Shown here: piece by piece, positions 1 through 7,697 of the stretch
Layout of the letters: the number at the start of each line of letters is the position of its first letter
How positions within the stretch are numbered: position 1 is the stretch's first letter
Assembly: GCF_002973525.1 (NCBI RefSeq)
Contig: NZ_PVEN01000001.1
Location: forward strand, 1 to 64,000
Length of the DNA stretch: 64,000 bases
Source: Paraburkholderia sp. BL21I4N1
GTDB taxonomy: Bacteria; Pseudomonadota; Gammaproteobacteria; Burkholderiales; Burkholderiaceae
Reading direction: 5' to 3'
Translations under genes and position numbers: made by a program
Notes under the pieces: generated by a model
Told to the model about the DNA's origin: nothing
What the model saw: the letters and a program-made list of their open reading frames with translations, nothing else
The model's database searches: none

Positions 1-264
1 ACCTGCTCAATGACCGACGGCTATGACTGCTACCAGAACGCACTGGCCGAGCGCATCAACGGCATTCTGAAAACGGAACTGTTGCTGCATCGTCCCGCCA
101 ATCTGGCCCAGGCTGTGCGCATGGTCAGACAGTCGGTGCAGATCTACAACAGCGAACGACCACATCACTCGCTCAAATACAAAACGCCCGATGAAGTTCA
201 TCGGGCGTCGTTAAGGGGGTATCTTTACCAGCCGGATACCCTGGCAAAACCTGTCAACCTATAG
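1..264 (+). CDS. IS3-family transposase, C-terminal part (cut by window start)
   Basis: This is the last part of an IS3-type OrfB/DDE integrase; the frame is open to base 1, so the gene begins outside the window. The visible stretch contains the NALAERINGILKTEL block, whose Glu fits the last acidic residue of the DDE triad. It is followed by the usual helical tail with the IYNSERPHHSL motif, near-universal in IS3 integrases. In the intact element it would catalyse strand cleavage and transfer. It ends 12 bases before a plausible element end. Whether the upstream part is intact cannot be seen. Confidence 0.9.
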   Translation, partial: TCSMTDGYDCYQNALAERINGILKTELLLHRPANLAQAVRMVRQSVQIYNSERPHHSLKYKTPDEVHRASLRGYLYQPDTLAKPVNL

Positions 265-276
265 CAGGACGGGTCA
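1..276 (+). mobile_element. Right end of an IS3-family insertion sequence
   Basis: The transposase stop at 262-264 is followed by AGCAGGACGGGTCA, ending at about 276. Read inward from that end the sequence begins TGACCCGTCCTGC, and IS3 elements normally start TG and end CA, so 276 is a reasonable right boundary. The left end and any target duplication lie outside the window. The element stops about 28 bases from the egtD stop codon. Confidence 0.55.
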
Positions 277-303
277 GCGGGTGAATCGGCTTTGCTTCAG
301 CGT

Positions 304-1284
304 TCAGCGCGCCACCAGCAAGCTCTCCGCAAATCCCCATTCATCTTCGACCCACTGATGGCTGCATACGAAGCCGGCGTCGTCGGCGATCGCGGGCATT
401 TCTTCCGCGCGATATTTGTGGCTGCTCTCGGTCCAGATCGTTTCGCCCGCTTTCAGCGAAACCGTCAACTGCGCCGCGCCGACGTGCGCGGTGACATCGC
501 GCTTGGCGCGTAAATGCATTTCGATGCTGCGCGCGTCCGGATTGAAACGCGCGACGTGCTCGAACGCGTCGAGCGGAAAATCGCCGTCGAGTTCGCGGTT
601 GATTCGCGCCAGCAGATTCAGATTGAACGATGCGGTTACACCGACCGCGTCGTCATAAGCTGCGATCAGCACGGGCGTCGGCTTGATCAGATCGGTGCCG
701 AGCAGCAACGCGTCGCCGGGGGCAAGCATGTTGCGGATGTCGCGCAGAAAACGCGTGGCCGCGAGCCGGCCGAAATTGCCGATCGTGCTGCCGAGAAACA
801 GCACGAGTAACCGGTCGTCCGCCGCGCGGTCCTTGCTGACTTCAGCCAGACCGGCGAGATAATCGCGTTCATAACCCACAATCGAAATCCGCTCGATGTC
901 CCCCAATTCGCGCCGGCACAACTGCAACGCGCTGCGCGAAATTTCAATCGGGCAGTAAGAAGTGGGGCGCTTTTTACACAGCGCCTCAAGAATGCGCCGC
1001 GTTTTACGCCCACTGCCGCTGCCAAGTTCGGCGACGGTCACGTCATGCGGCAAATGCGCGACGATGTCTGCCGCGTGCTTCGCGAGCAGCCGCTCTTCGG
1101 CGCGCGTCACGCCGTATTCGGGCAGTACGGTGATCACTTCGAATAGCGCGGAGCCGACTTCGTCGTACAGATACTTCGACGGCAGTTCTTTTTGCGGCGT
1201 GTGCGTGAGTCCGGCGCGGACGTCGGCGGCGAAGGTGGAGCGGAAGTCGGGTGAGGCATCGTGCGAGAGGGCTGGCTGGGTCAT
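304..1284 (-). CDS. egtD: L-histidine N-alpha-methyltransferase EgtD
   Basis: EgtD transfers three methyl groups from SAM to the alpha-amino group of histidine, giving hercynine, the first step of ergothioneine synthesis. The 326-residue product has the family N-terminus (KELPSKYLYDEVGSALFE), a SAM-binding loop (VAELGSGSGRKT) and the later LVLFLGSTIGNF motif, and matches the usual length of about 320. I chose the ATG at 1284 because GGAG lies 5 bases upstream; an in-frame GTG at 1302 would add six residues. No egtB is visible next to it. An insertion element ends just beyond its stop codon and could have separated an operon partner. Confidence 0.9.
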   Translation of the reverse strand: MTQPALSHDASPDFRSTFAADVRAGLTHTPQKELPSKYLYDEVGSALFEVITVLPEYGVTRAEERLLAKHAADIVAHLPHDVTVAELGSGSGRKTRRILEALCKKRPTSYCPIEISRSALQLCRRELGDIERISIVGYERDYLAGLAEVSKDRAADDRLLVLFLGSTIGNFGRLAATRFLRDIRNMLAPGDALLLGTDLIKPTPVLIAAYDDAVGVTASFNLNLLARINRELDGDFPLDAFEHVARFNPDARSIEMHLRAKRDVTAHVGAAQLTVSLKAGETIWTESSHKYRAEEMPAIADDAGFVCSHQWVEDEWGFAESLLVAR

Positions 1285-1789
1285 GGTGGCTCCAGTAGTC
1301 ACATTCGATGAGCGGGGTTGCCGGCAGGGCGGTGACAGGCGCGTTGAAACGCTGTCGAGACATGCCGCGGACGAGGCGGCCGGGTTCGTCCGTAGGACGT
1401 GTTACGCCGGCCCGGCGCAGGGATGCTGCACAAGCTGTGTCGCCCATGGGACATTGCAGCGTGGGCGCGGCGAACGACAGGGCGAACAGCGTCGCAAACT
1501 TTGTAGCAAGATTCGCGCTTGAGCCAACTTGGGCGGCGGCGGGAGACGCTGCCGTTTGACAAGCCCACGCTTTGCTCGTCGCGCGTGAAGTTAAGTTCTA
1601 GTGCATCGATACGCGATGCGCACGGAATAATTTGCAGCCGGTCGACGGGAACACGCAGAGCCGCGACTCACCAACCCGTCTAGAATGCCGGCTTGCACTG
1701 CCTGACGAACCTACGGAAAAACTAGAACGCAGCGAACCGTTAGACAGCACTCGCGATACCGTACTGCCCGCTTAAGAGACACGCCGCCA
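1285..1789. other. Long intergenic region between egtD and the rarD unit
   Basis: Half a kilobase without a convincing gene. Short open frames here are high-GC noise with no ribosome-binding site or family resemblance. The region must hold the egtD promoter (minus strand) and the promoter for the 1790/1900 unit. A possible weak -35 (TTGCAC) lies at about 1693-1698, but I see no clear paired -10. No tRNA, repeat or strong terminator was seen. Confidence 0.4.
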
Positions 1790-1903
1790 ATGACGAACCT
1801 CCACGCCGCGCTGCCGGATGCTGCGCCGCAAACAACATTGACAGCAACGACACTTGCCATTGCGTTGCCTATTATCGCGATCGCGTCACGGACCGTGCAA
1901 TGA
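1790..1903 (+). CDS. Putative 37-residue leader/small membrane peptide overlapping rarD
   Basis: A short ATG-initiated frame encodes a 37-residue peptide with a hydrophobic second half (TLAIALPIIAIA). Its TGA stop overlaps the rarD start in an ATGA arrangement (1900-1903), the classic layout for translational coupling. The ribosome-binding site is weak (AAGAGA). It could be a small membrane protein, a leader controlling rarD translation, or chance. The overlap and the lack of a clear rarD ribosome-binding site argue mildly for translation. Confidence 0.35.
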   Translation: MTNLHAALPDAAPQTTLTATTLAIALPIIAIASRTVQ

Positions 1904-2796
1904 ATGAGTATGACCCAAAGCGCGGCATTGCGTTGTCGGTCGGCGCGTCCGCGATGTTCGCATTACTGTCCGCTTACGCCACGCTGCTCACGCCGTTGAG
2001 CGGCCTCGACATCTTCGCCTGGCGGATTATCTGGACCGTGCCCGGCGCGCTTCTGCTGGTCGCGTTGCGCAAACGCCTGCCAATTCTCAGGCAGCTTCTT
2101 TACCGCATGGTGACCGAGCCGAAACTCGGTGTGGCGATGATAGTCGGCGCTGCTCTGCTTGGCGCGCAACTGTGGGTATTTCTGTGGGCGCCCCTGCATG
2201 GCCGCATGCTTGAAGTCTCGCTGGGCTATTTCCTGCTGCCGCTGGCGATGGTGCTGGTCGGCCGCTTCTACTATCACGAACGTCTCGACGGTTTGCAGTG
2301 GCTCGCGGTGATTTGCGCCGCCGTGGGCGTTGCCCATGAACTGTGGATGACGGGCGCGTTCTCGTGGCCGACCTTGCTCGTTGCGCTCGGTTATCCGCCG
2401 TACTTCGTGTTGCGCCGCAGGATCAATCAGGATTCGCTCGCCATGTTCACCGTCGAGATGGCGTTGCTACTGCCGGCGGCAATTGTCTTCGCGATCAGCG
2501 GCGGTTCGTTTGCGGCGATTGGCGGCCGTCTGGATATGTGGTTTTTATTGCTGCCGGGCCTCGGCGCATTGAGCACGCTCGCGCTCGCTTCGTATCTGAA
2601 GGCGAGCCGCTTGTTGCCGGTCGCGTTGTTCGGGATTCTTGGTTATGTCGAGCCGGTGTTGCTCGTGCTGATTTCGATCATGCTGCTCGGCGAGACGTTG
2701 AGCGCCGCGCAGTTGGCAACATATATCCCAATCTGGATCGCGGTCGCGTTGACCGCGTTGCATAGTGTGCGGCTGGTTCGACTGGCGCCGAATTGA
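1900..2796 (+). CDS. rarD: RarD-type EamA/DMT permease
   Basis: A 298-residue inner-membrane protein of the drug/metabolite transporter superfamily with about ten hydrophobic segments. The N-terminus (KRGIALSVGASAMFALLS, then LLTPLSGLDIFAWR) closely follows the RarD subgroup, and length is typical at about 296. E. coli RarD was named for a chloramphenicol-related phenotype; the substrate is not established. The start ATG overlaps the stop of a small upstream frame and has no strong ribosome-binding site, suggesting coupled translation. Confidence 0.88.
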   Translation: MNEYDPKRGIALSVGASAMFALLSAYATLLTPLSGLDIFAWRIIWTVPGALLLVALRKRLPILRQLLYRMVTEPKLGVAMIVGAALLGAQLWVFLWAPLHGRMLEVSLGYFLLPLAMVLVGRFYYHERLDGLQWLAVICAAVGVAHELWMTGAFSWPTLLVALGYPPYFVLRRRINQDSLAMFTVEMALLLPAAIVFAISGGSFAAIGGRLDMWFLLLPGLGALSTLALASYLKASRLLPVALFGILGYVEPVLLVLISIMLLGETLSAAQLATYIPIWIAVALTALHSVRLVRLAPN

Positions 2797-2831
2797 AACG
2801 CCTGATACGTGCCGCGCCGCACCAGGCGATC

Positions 2832-3371
2832 TCAGTGATGCGCCGCCGCTCGCTCCGCATTGACACGCGTCGGGCCGACTTGGGCCTCGATCGCTTCGCG
2901 TAGCAACGGACGCCAGCCGAAGCCGAACAATGCTTCCGCGAGAACGAACAGTGGGCCGATCAGCAGGCCGATCACGTCGTCGACGAAAGCCGGTTTGCGG
3001 TGTTCATAAGCTACATGGCCGATGAACTGAAACACCCAGCCAACCACGAACAAACCCACGCCGGTCGCGATCCAGATCAATGTGGATTGCGCGGCGATCC
3101 ATTGCCCGAACGCGACACACACAACCGCAACGACAGCCATCATCACGCCGAGCGGCACGTCGAGCACGAGATAATAAATAGTCGCCGCGCCCAATAAAAG
3201 CCACGCCGGCGACACCATCAACGGCAGCGCACCGACTGCGAAAGCGGGACGACTCACCAGCACCGCCAGCGCCACCACGATCATCGGAATGCCGATGAAA
3301 TGCGTGGCGATATTGCGCCGGTCGCGATGGTAAGCCGCGTATTGCGTGAGTTGTTGCGTCAGCGTTCTCAT
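2832..3371 (-). CDS. Mpo1/DUF962-family membrane protein
   Basis: A 179-residue integral membrane protein with about four hydrophobic segments. The motifs HFIGIP near residue 25 and FQFIGHVAYEHRKPAF in the second half are hallmarks of the DUF962/Mpo1 family. Yeast Mpo1 is an Fe(II) dioxygenase acting on 2-hydroxy fatty acids in membranes; the bacterial role is unproven, but the His residues that could bind iron are kept. The start at 3371 is fixed by GGAGGGG a few bases upstream; the same frame extends further without support. It is divergent from the Crp/Fnr gene and shares the 3372-3462 promoter region. Confidence 0.85.
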   Translation of the reverse strand: MRTLTQQLTQYAAYHRDRRNIATHFIGIPMIVVALAVLVSRPAFAVGALPLMVSPAWLLLGAATIYYLVLDVPLGVMMAVVAVVCVAFGQWIAAQSTLIWIATGVGLFVVGWVFQFIGHVAYEHRKPAFVDDVIGLLIGPLFVLAEALFGFGWRPLLREAIEAQVGPTRVNAERAAAHH

Positions 3372-3462
3372 GGATGCCCCTCCTTCGTCAAAGTCAGCAT
3401 AATCGCGGGCAGCGGAATTTGAAACCATCGGGTAGCCGACAATCAGGCACGGATGCCGTCCT

Positions 3463-4182
3463 ATGACTGCGAGTTTTTCATCGAACGAGAATGAACTGGG
3501 CGCGCTGCTTGCGCGCAGCGCGTGGTTTCGCTCGGCGCCGGCCGACTTGCAGGCGCAATTAATCGGTGCGGGGCGCGTGGAGCGCCTCGTTGCCGGGCAG
3601 CGGCTTTTCACGCGCGGCGATGCCGACGACGGCTTCTATTGCGTGCTCGACGGTCTGGTGAGAATTGGCGCGGCCAGTTCGGCCGGCAAGGAAGCCTTGC
3701 TGGCCGTGATCGAACCTGTGAACTGGTTCGGCGAGATCGCACTGTTTGACAATCGGCCGCGAACCCATAACGCGTATGCCGAACGCGATTCCGTGCTGTT
3801 TCATGTGACGCGCGCCGCGCTGGCCGCGATGCTCGAACGCGCGCCCGCGTACTGGCACGTGTTCGGTTTGTTGCTGACGCAAAAGCTGCGACTAGCGTTC
3901 GACGCTATCGAAGAAGCCGCGTTACTGCCCGCCGCGCAGCGCATAGCGCGCCGTTTGCTGTTGATGGCGGGCGGTTACGGGGAACCCGGCGCACTGCGGC
4001 GCGTGTTGAAGGTGCCGCAGGAGGATCTGGCGATGATGCTGGCGTTATCGCGGCAGACGATCAACCAGGTGCTGAAGCAGTTCGAAACGCAAGGGGCGTT
4101 AAAACTCGGCTACGCCGAGATCGAAATCATCGATGCAAAAAAACTTGGCGCACTAGCGGAGCTTGATCCTGCTGCTGAGTGA
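3463..4182 (+). CDS. Crp/Fnr-family transcriptional regulator
   Basis: A 239-residue regulator with an N-terminal cyclic-nucleotide-binding-type beta barrel (about residues 25-135, including FTRGDADDGFYCVLDGLVR and the NWFGEIALFDNRPRTHNA turn) and a C-terminal winged helix (about 165-220, with VPQEDLAMMLALSRQTINQV as recognition helix). There is no N-terminal cysteine cluster like that of Fnr, so an iron-sulfur sensor is unlikely. The ligand is unknown. The divergent DUF962 membrane protein is an obvious candidate target. Confidence 0.9.
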   Translation: MTASFSSNENELGALLARSAWFRSAPADLQAQLIGAGRVERLVAGQRLFTRGDADDGFYCVLDGLVRIGAASSAGKEALLAVIEPVNWFGEIALFDNRPRTHNAYAERDSVLFHVTRAALAAMLERAPAYWHVFGLLLTQKLRLAFDAIEEAALLPAAQRIARRLLLMAGGYGEPGALRRVLKVPQEDLAMMLALSRQTINQVLKQFETQGALKLGYAEIEIIDAKKLGALAELDPAAE

Positions 4183-4207
4183 CGACCGAAACACACATGT
4201 CCGCCGC

Positions 4208-4432
4208 TTACGAGAAGAACGCGAACGGCAACGTCGCGGCGAGATAAACGGCAATACCCATTGAAGGCAAGCCCGCGGCAATCGCAATCGCGGCGACCGC
4301 GCTACTGGTTATCGCCAGGGTGAGCGTCCGTCGCCGGACCGCTTGTCGCCCGACAAGCGAAGCGCGGTGCCGTGTGTCTTCCGCGCTGCCCTGCGATGCG
4401 GCGCCGTACGGACGGACGTTCAGACTGGACAT
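4208..4432 (-). CDS. Small membrane protein of unknown function
   Basis: A 74-residue protein with a charged N-terminal half (several Arg residues) and a hydrophobic C-terminal half from about residue 38 to the end, enough for one or two membrane passes. The start at 4432 is chosen because GGGAG lies 7 bases upstream; a longer frame to 4558 lacks such a site. It converges with the Crp/Fnr gene. I recognise no family. Confidence 0.6.
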   Translation of the reverse strand: MSSLNVRPYGAASQGSAEDTRHRASLVGRQAVRRRTLTLAITSSAVAAIAIAAGLPSMGIAVYLAATLPFAFFS

Positions 4433-4641
4433 GATGATCTCCCGAAAACCGATCATCGAAGTCTGACATTCACGACATATCGAATGCCTCAATAACGCAC
4501 CACGCCGCGCAAAAGATGCGTATACGTGTGTCGGATCGCGCGGCATCTTTATAAGCATTTTACGGCGTGCCCCTGTTTCTTTGGCGATTCGCTATGCCAA
4601 GCCCGGTAAGGTCGAGACACTCCGGGTCAGGAAGCGAAAAC

Positions 4642-5295
4642 ATGCATGGAAATAGCGTTCTGGATGGTGTGCAGAGACAACGACAGGCCGGAAGTATTTG
4701 CCCGGCATCTCGTCTGACGACGATGCTCGCGGCGATTGCATTGTCGTTCGGCGTTGCCGCGCAGGCTGCCGATGCACAGTCGGCGGCGGTCACACCGGTT
4801 GCGGTCGCAAGCAATTCGATCAGCGCGTCAATGAGCAACTCGACGAGCGATTCGATACCCGAGTCCGCGCTCCCGTCGCTGAGCGACATCACCGCGATGC
4901 TACGCGCGCAATTTCGCGTCGCGCCGATGGAATCGATGACGATCGCCCGTGCCGTGTTGACCGAATCCGACCGTCACGCGATCTCGCCGGTATTGCTGCT
5001 CGCGGTGATGTCGGTCGAGTCGAGCTTCGATCGCCACGCGGTGAGCGTCGCCGGCGCACGCGGCTTGATGCAGGTGCTGCCCTCGGCACATCCGCAGTTG
5101 ATCGCCGGGACGACCGATCTGTCCGATCCCGCGATCAACGTGCGTATCGGCACGACGATTTTGCGCGACTACCTCGACGCGAGCGGCGGTGATCTCGCCG
5201 CCGCCTTGCTTCGCTACAGCGGCGGCGGTCGTGGCTACGCGCGGCGTGTGGTGTTGCGCATGCAAAGTTTCGACGCGAGTCTGCGCCGCGAATGA
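4642..5295 (+). CDS. Lytic transglycosylase, SLT domain
   Basis: A 217-residue exported murein hydrolase that would cleave the MurNAc-GlcNAc bond with 1,6-anhydro product formation in the periplasm. The hydrophobic segment MLAAIALSFGVAAQA (about residues 28-42) is a likely signal sequence preceded by an unusually long n-region. The SLT domain covers about 105-215, with the catalytic Glu126 in MSVESSFDRHAVS and the AGARGLMQVLP signature. The start at 4642 follows AGGAAG; an upstream in-frame ATG at 4567 would lengthen the leader further. The last codons form one arm of a terminator hairpin. Confidence 0.85.
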   Translation: MHGNSVLDGVQRQRQAGSICPASRLTTMLAAIALSFGVAAQAADAQSAAVTPVAVASNSISASMSNSTSDSIPESALPSLSDITAMLRAQFRVAPMESMTIARAVLTESDRHAISPVLLLAVMSVESSFDRHAVSVAGARGLMQVLPSAHPQLIAGTTDLSDPAINVRIGTTILRDYLDASGGDLAAALLRYSGGGRGYARRVVLRMQSFDASLRRE

Positions 5296-5323
5296 AGAAG
5301 CCATTCGCGGCGCGTGTTTAGTT
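5283..5323 (+). terminator. Hairpin overlapping the transglycosylase stop codon
   Basis: GCGCCGCGAATG (5283-5294) pairs perfectly with CATTCGCGGCGC (5302-5313) across a 7-base loop, followed by the T-rich GTGTTTAGTTT. The stop codon lies in the left arm and loop. The T-tract is interrupted, so efficiency is uncertain. Confidence 0.55.
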
Positions 5324-5357
5324 TGCGATCAATACTGCGGTGTGAAAAGTAAACCGT

Positions 5358-6242
5358 TCAACTCATCGCACCGGCAAACTCGGCGCGCAGATCCTGCAAG
5401 CGGTCGCGCGCCGTACTCAACCGCTCGACGAGCTGAGCCGATGCGCGCGTAATCGGCATACGTGTCTCGTCGCTGAGCGAATGATCGAAAGCGAGCATGG
5501 CCTTGATCGCCGACGGATTCGGCGCCGCGAACAGCAGGCGCAACACCGGCAGCAAACTGGCGAATAATGTGCGCGCGTCCGTCGCGCGATCGGCATGGAT
5601 CAGTTCCTGTACCGCGACCAGCAGATCCGCGCAAACATGCGCGCTGGCCAGAATACCGCCGGTGCCGCCGTGATGCAGACAGTCGTCGAAGGCTTCGTCG
5701 GTGCCGCACAGTACGTTGATCGGCAGTGCGGTCAGCTTCTCGAAGTGTTCCCTCACGCATTCCTTGATCGCGACGATATTCGCGTGCTCGACGAGCCGCG
5801 CGACCGTCTCCGGCGCGATGGTCACGCCGGTTCGGTGCGGCACGTTGTACAACACGATCGGCCGTTCGGTGGCGAGCGCCAGCTGCTCGAAATGCCACTG
5901 CACACCGGTCTGATCCGGACACACATACGACGGTGCCGACACCAGATAACCCGCGCAATCCCAGCGCTCGTAGCGTTGCATATCGTGCAGTACATCACGC
6001 GTGTTCGAGCCGCCGACGCCGATCAGCATCGGCAATCGCTGGCCGACCACTTCCGTGAGCGCTTGCAGCACGGTGAGACGTTCGGCTTCCTGTAACAAGG
6101 CGGCTTCGCCGGTCGTGGAGAGCGCAACGAAACCGCTGATGTCGGTGCGCAGATAGTAGTCGGCGAGGCGTTGCAACGCGTCGATATCGACTTCGCCGTT
6201 GCGCAGCGGCGTAACGATGGGCAACCAGATACCGGAGAACAT
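5358..6242 (-). CDS. dapA: 4-hydroxy-tetrahydrodipicolinate synthase (DapA family)
   Basis: DapA condenses pyruvate with aspartate semialdehyde in the lysine/diaminopimelate pathway through a Schiff base on lysine. The 294-residue product shows all key residues: Thr43-Thr44 (LSTTGEAA), Tyr132 and Arg137 (LYNVPHRTG) and the Schiff-base Lys160 (VAIKECV). This makes a true DHDPS plausible, not only an aldolase relative. It starts 2 bases after the stop of a small upstream gene, so the two are an operon. Burkholderiales usually carry another dapA beside bamC, so this may be a paralogue; that copy is not in the window. Confidence 0.82.
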   Translation of the reverse strand: MFSGIWLPIVTPLRNGEVDIDALQRLADYYLRTDISGFVALSTTGEAALLQEAERLTVLQALTEVVGQRLPMLIGVGGSNTRDVLHDMQRYERWDCAGYLVSAPSYVCPDQTGVQWHFEQLALATERPIVLYNVPHRTGVTIAPETVARLVEHANIVAIKECVREHFEKLTALPINVLCGTDEAFDDCLHHGGTGGILASAHVCADLLVAVQELIHADRATDARTLFASLLPVLRLLFAAPNPSAIKAMLAFDHSLSDETRMPITRASAQLVERLSTARDRLQDLRAEFAGAMS

Positions 6243-6244
6243 GA

Positions 6245-6589
6245 TCAGCGCACCTTTGCGACCGCGCTGCGGCGCTTCACGGGGCCGATCAATGCGGCGG
6301 GGAGTGTCGAGATCAGGGTGTGCAGGGTGAAGTCGAGGTCGTCGAGCGCAATGTCGAGCTGCACGCGTACTTCGTCGCGATCGGCTTCGGTACTGACCAC
6401 ATACACGCCGAGCGGCGAGTGAAGTAACGCGCGTAACTGGGCGCCGGGAAGATCATGCGCGAGGTGCGGTAGACCGACTTGCAGACGCACGCGTGCGGAG
6501 GGGAAGGGAATGACGTTGTTGCGTGATGCGGCCGGCGGCGCGTTGAGCGGCTGCGGAGCGAAGCTGTCGATGGTTTGTGTGAGTGCCAT
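6245..6589 (-). CDS. Hypothetical protein co-transcribed with dapA
   Basis: A 114-residue soluble protein without signal peptide or membrane segment. The first 30 residues are Pro/Ala-rich and probably flexible (NVIPFPSARVRL follows); the rest alternates charged and hydrophobic residues (VSTEADRDEVRVQLDIALDD). A GGAT precedes the start weakly. Its stop is separated from the dapA start by 2 bases. I recognise no family; the context suggests a partner or regulator of the DapA enzyme. Confidence 0.6.
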   Translation of the reverse strand: MALTQTIDSFAPQPLNAPPAASRNNVIPFPSARVRLQVGLPHLAHDLPGAQLRALLHSPLGVYVVSTEADRDEVRVQLDIALDDLDFTLHTLISTLPAALIGPVKRRSAVAKVR

Positions 6590-6737
6590 TTAATCCGGCG
6601 TTCGTCGACGCCAAGGTTGATCAGGACAGTTCGAGATTAGACTTCCGCAGGTAAACGCAGTGCAAAAATTCGGGTGTGGATTGAAAAAATCGTGCGGACG
6701 TTTTCCACGATGAAGCATGCTTCGCACGAGACGCACA

Positions 6738-6765
6738 TAAAAAAAGGCGAGTCCTTGGACTCGCC
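6738..6765 (-). terminator. Rho-independent terminator downstream of the Lys/Ala-rich protein
   Basis: On the minus strand GGCGAGTCC, AA, GGACTCGCC form a perfect 9-bp stem directly followed by seven Ts. It sits 74 bases beyond the stop of the 6839-7219 gene. Confidence 0.9.
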
Positions 6766-6838
6766 CTCCCTGAACGGCACAGTGCGGCTTCGACTAACTA
6801 CCCATGCATGGCCGATGCGTGCCGAAACCGATCACGTG

Positions 6839-7219
6839 TTATTGCGTCTTGGTCGTGTCGGTCGTTGCGCCGTCGACTTTCGCCGGGGCATTGCTGGCCT
6901 CTTTCGCGTTCTCCGTCTTGCTCTTTGCGGCGCTCGTTTGGACGGCGGCCTTCTTGGTGACCTTATGCGGCTTGGCCGTGTGGTGAGCGGCAACCTTCTT
7001 CACATGCGACTTGCTCGCGGCCTTGGCCGGCGCTTTCGTGGCCGCGGCGCCTTCGTCCGTTGCGCCGGTTTGCACGGCGGTGCTGGCCTTCAGGTTCGCT
7101 TGACCGGCGGCCTGCGTTTGCGCGGGTTGTGCCGGTTGCGCGGCGGACGGTGCGGCCGTTTGAGCAAATGCGGTCGACACGACGAGAGCGGAAGCGAGAG
7201 CGGCGAAAAGCGTCTTCAT
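6839..7219 (-). CDS. Exported Ala/Lys/Thr-rich low-complexity protein
   Basis: A 126-residue protein with a clear signal peptide (MKTLFAALASALVVSTAFA, cleaved before QTAAP). The mature part is almost entirely Ala, Lys, Thr, Pro and Gln, with a basic middle (KAASKSHVKKVAAHHTAKPH) resembling histone-H1-like or acid-shock-type tails. AGGAG lies 7 bases before the start, and a strong terminator follows, so it forms its own transcription unit. It probably acts in the periplasm. No enzymatic motif is visible. Confidence 0.75.
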   Translation of the reverse strand: MKTLFAALASALVVSTAFAQTAAPSAAQPAQPAQTQAAGQANLKASTAVQTGATDEGAAATKAPAKAASKSHVKKVAAHHTAKPHKVTKKAAVQTSAAKSKTENAKEASNAPAKVDGATTDTTKTQ

Positions 7220-7436
7220 GGTGTTACTCCTGGTTAAACCGGTGGTTTCTTGTATCGCGGCTGATTGTGTTCAGCGCTGCCGGTTTAACGTTGGCCGGAA
7301 GACAGGAGTTGACGACGCTCTGGTGACAAAACGTAACGGCTGAAACATGTCGGGGTACTGAATCAGGGCGGGCGGCACGAGCAACTCGACGCGAACGCGA
7401 TGAACTGTTACCGCCCCCTCGCCCCCCACCGACACG

Positions 7437-7697
7437 TCACTGAAACGGATTCCGCACCACGCCCGGTTTCACATCCGGCTCGTCTTTCACCTTCGCCGGT
7501 AGATTCGCTTGCGCCTGCAACGCGGCGGCGACGGCGTCGACCGCTTCCTTAAGCGCGAGTACCGATTTCAGCCCGGCTTGATCCCGCGTCAATTCCAGCG
7601 TGCCGTTCAGCACGACGCGCGTCGTACCGTTGCTCACCGTGAATGCGTCGCCCTGAATGTTGAGCACATCGTCATCGTTCGAATAGGGTTTAAACAC
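7437..7697 (-). CDS. Small acidic protein overlapping the nuclease gene
   Basis: An 86-residue protein starting with GTG at 7697. The strong site GGGAGG 8 bases upstream supports this start, and the gene overlaps the nuclease stop by 8 bases (GTGTTTAA). The sequence has an acidic start (SNDDDVLNIQGD), a beta-rich centre and a helical segment around residues 45-62. No signal peptide is visible, so it is probably cytoplasmic. The family is unknown. Tight coupling to a secreted nuclease raises the possibility of an inhibitor or accessory factor, which is inference only. Confidence 0.65.
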   Translation of the reverse strand: MFKPYSNDDDVLNIQGDAFTVSNGTTRVVLNGTLELTRDQAGLKSVLALKEAVDAVAAALQAQANLPAKVKDEPDVKPGVVRNPFQ

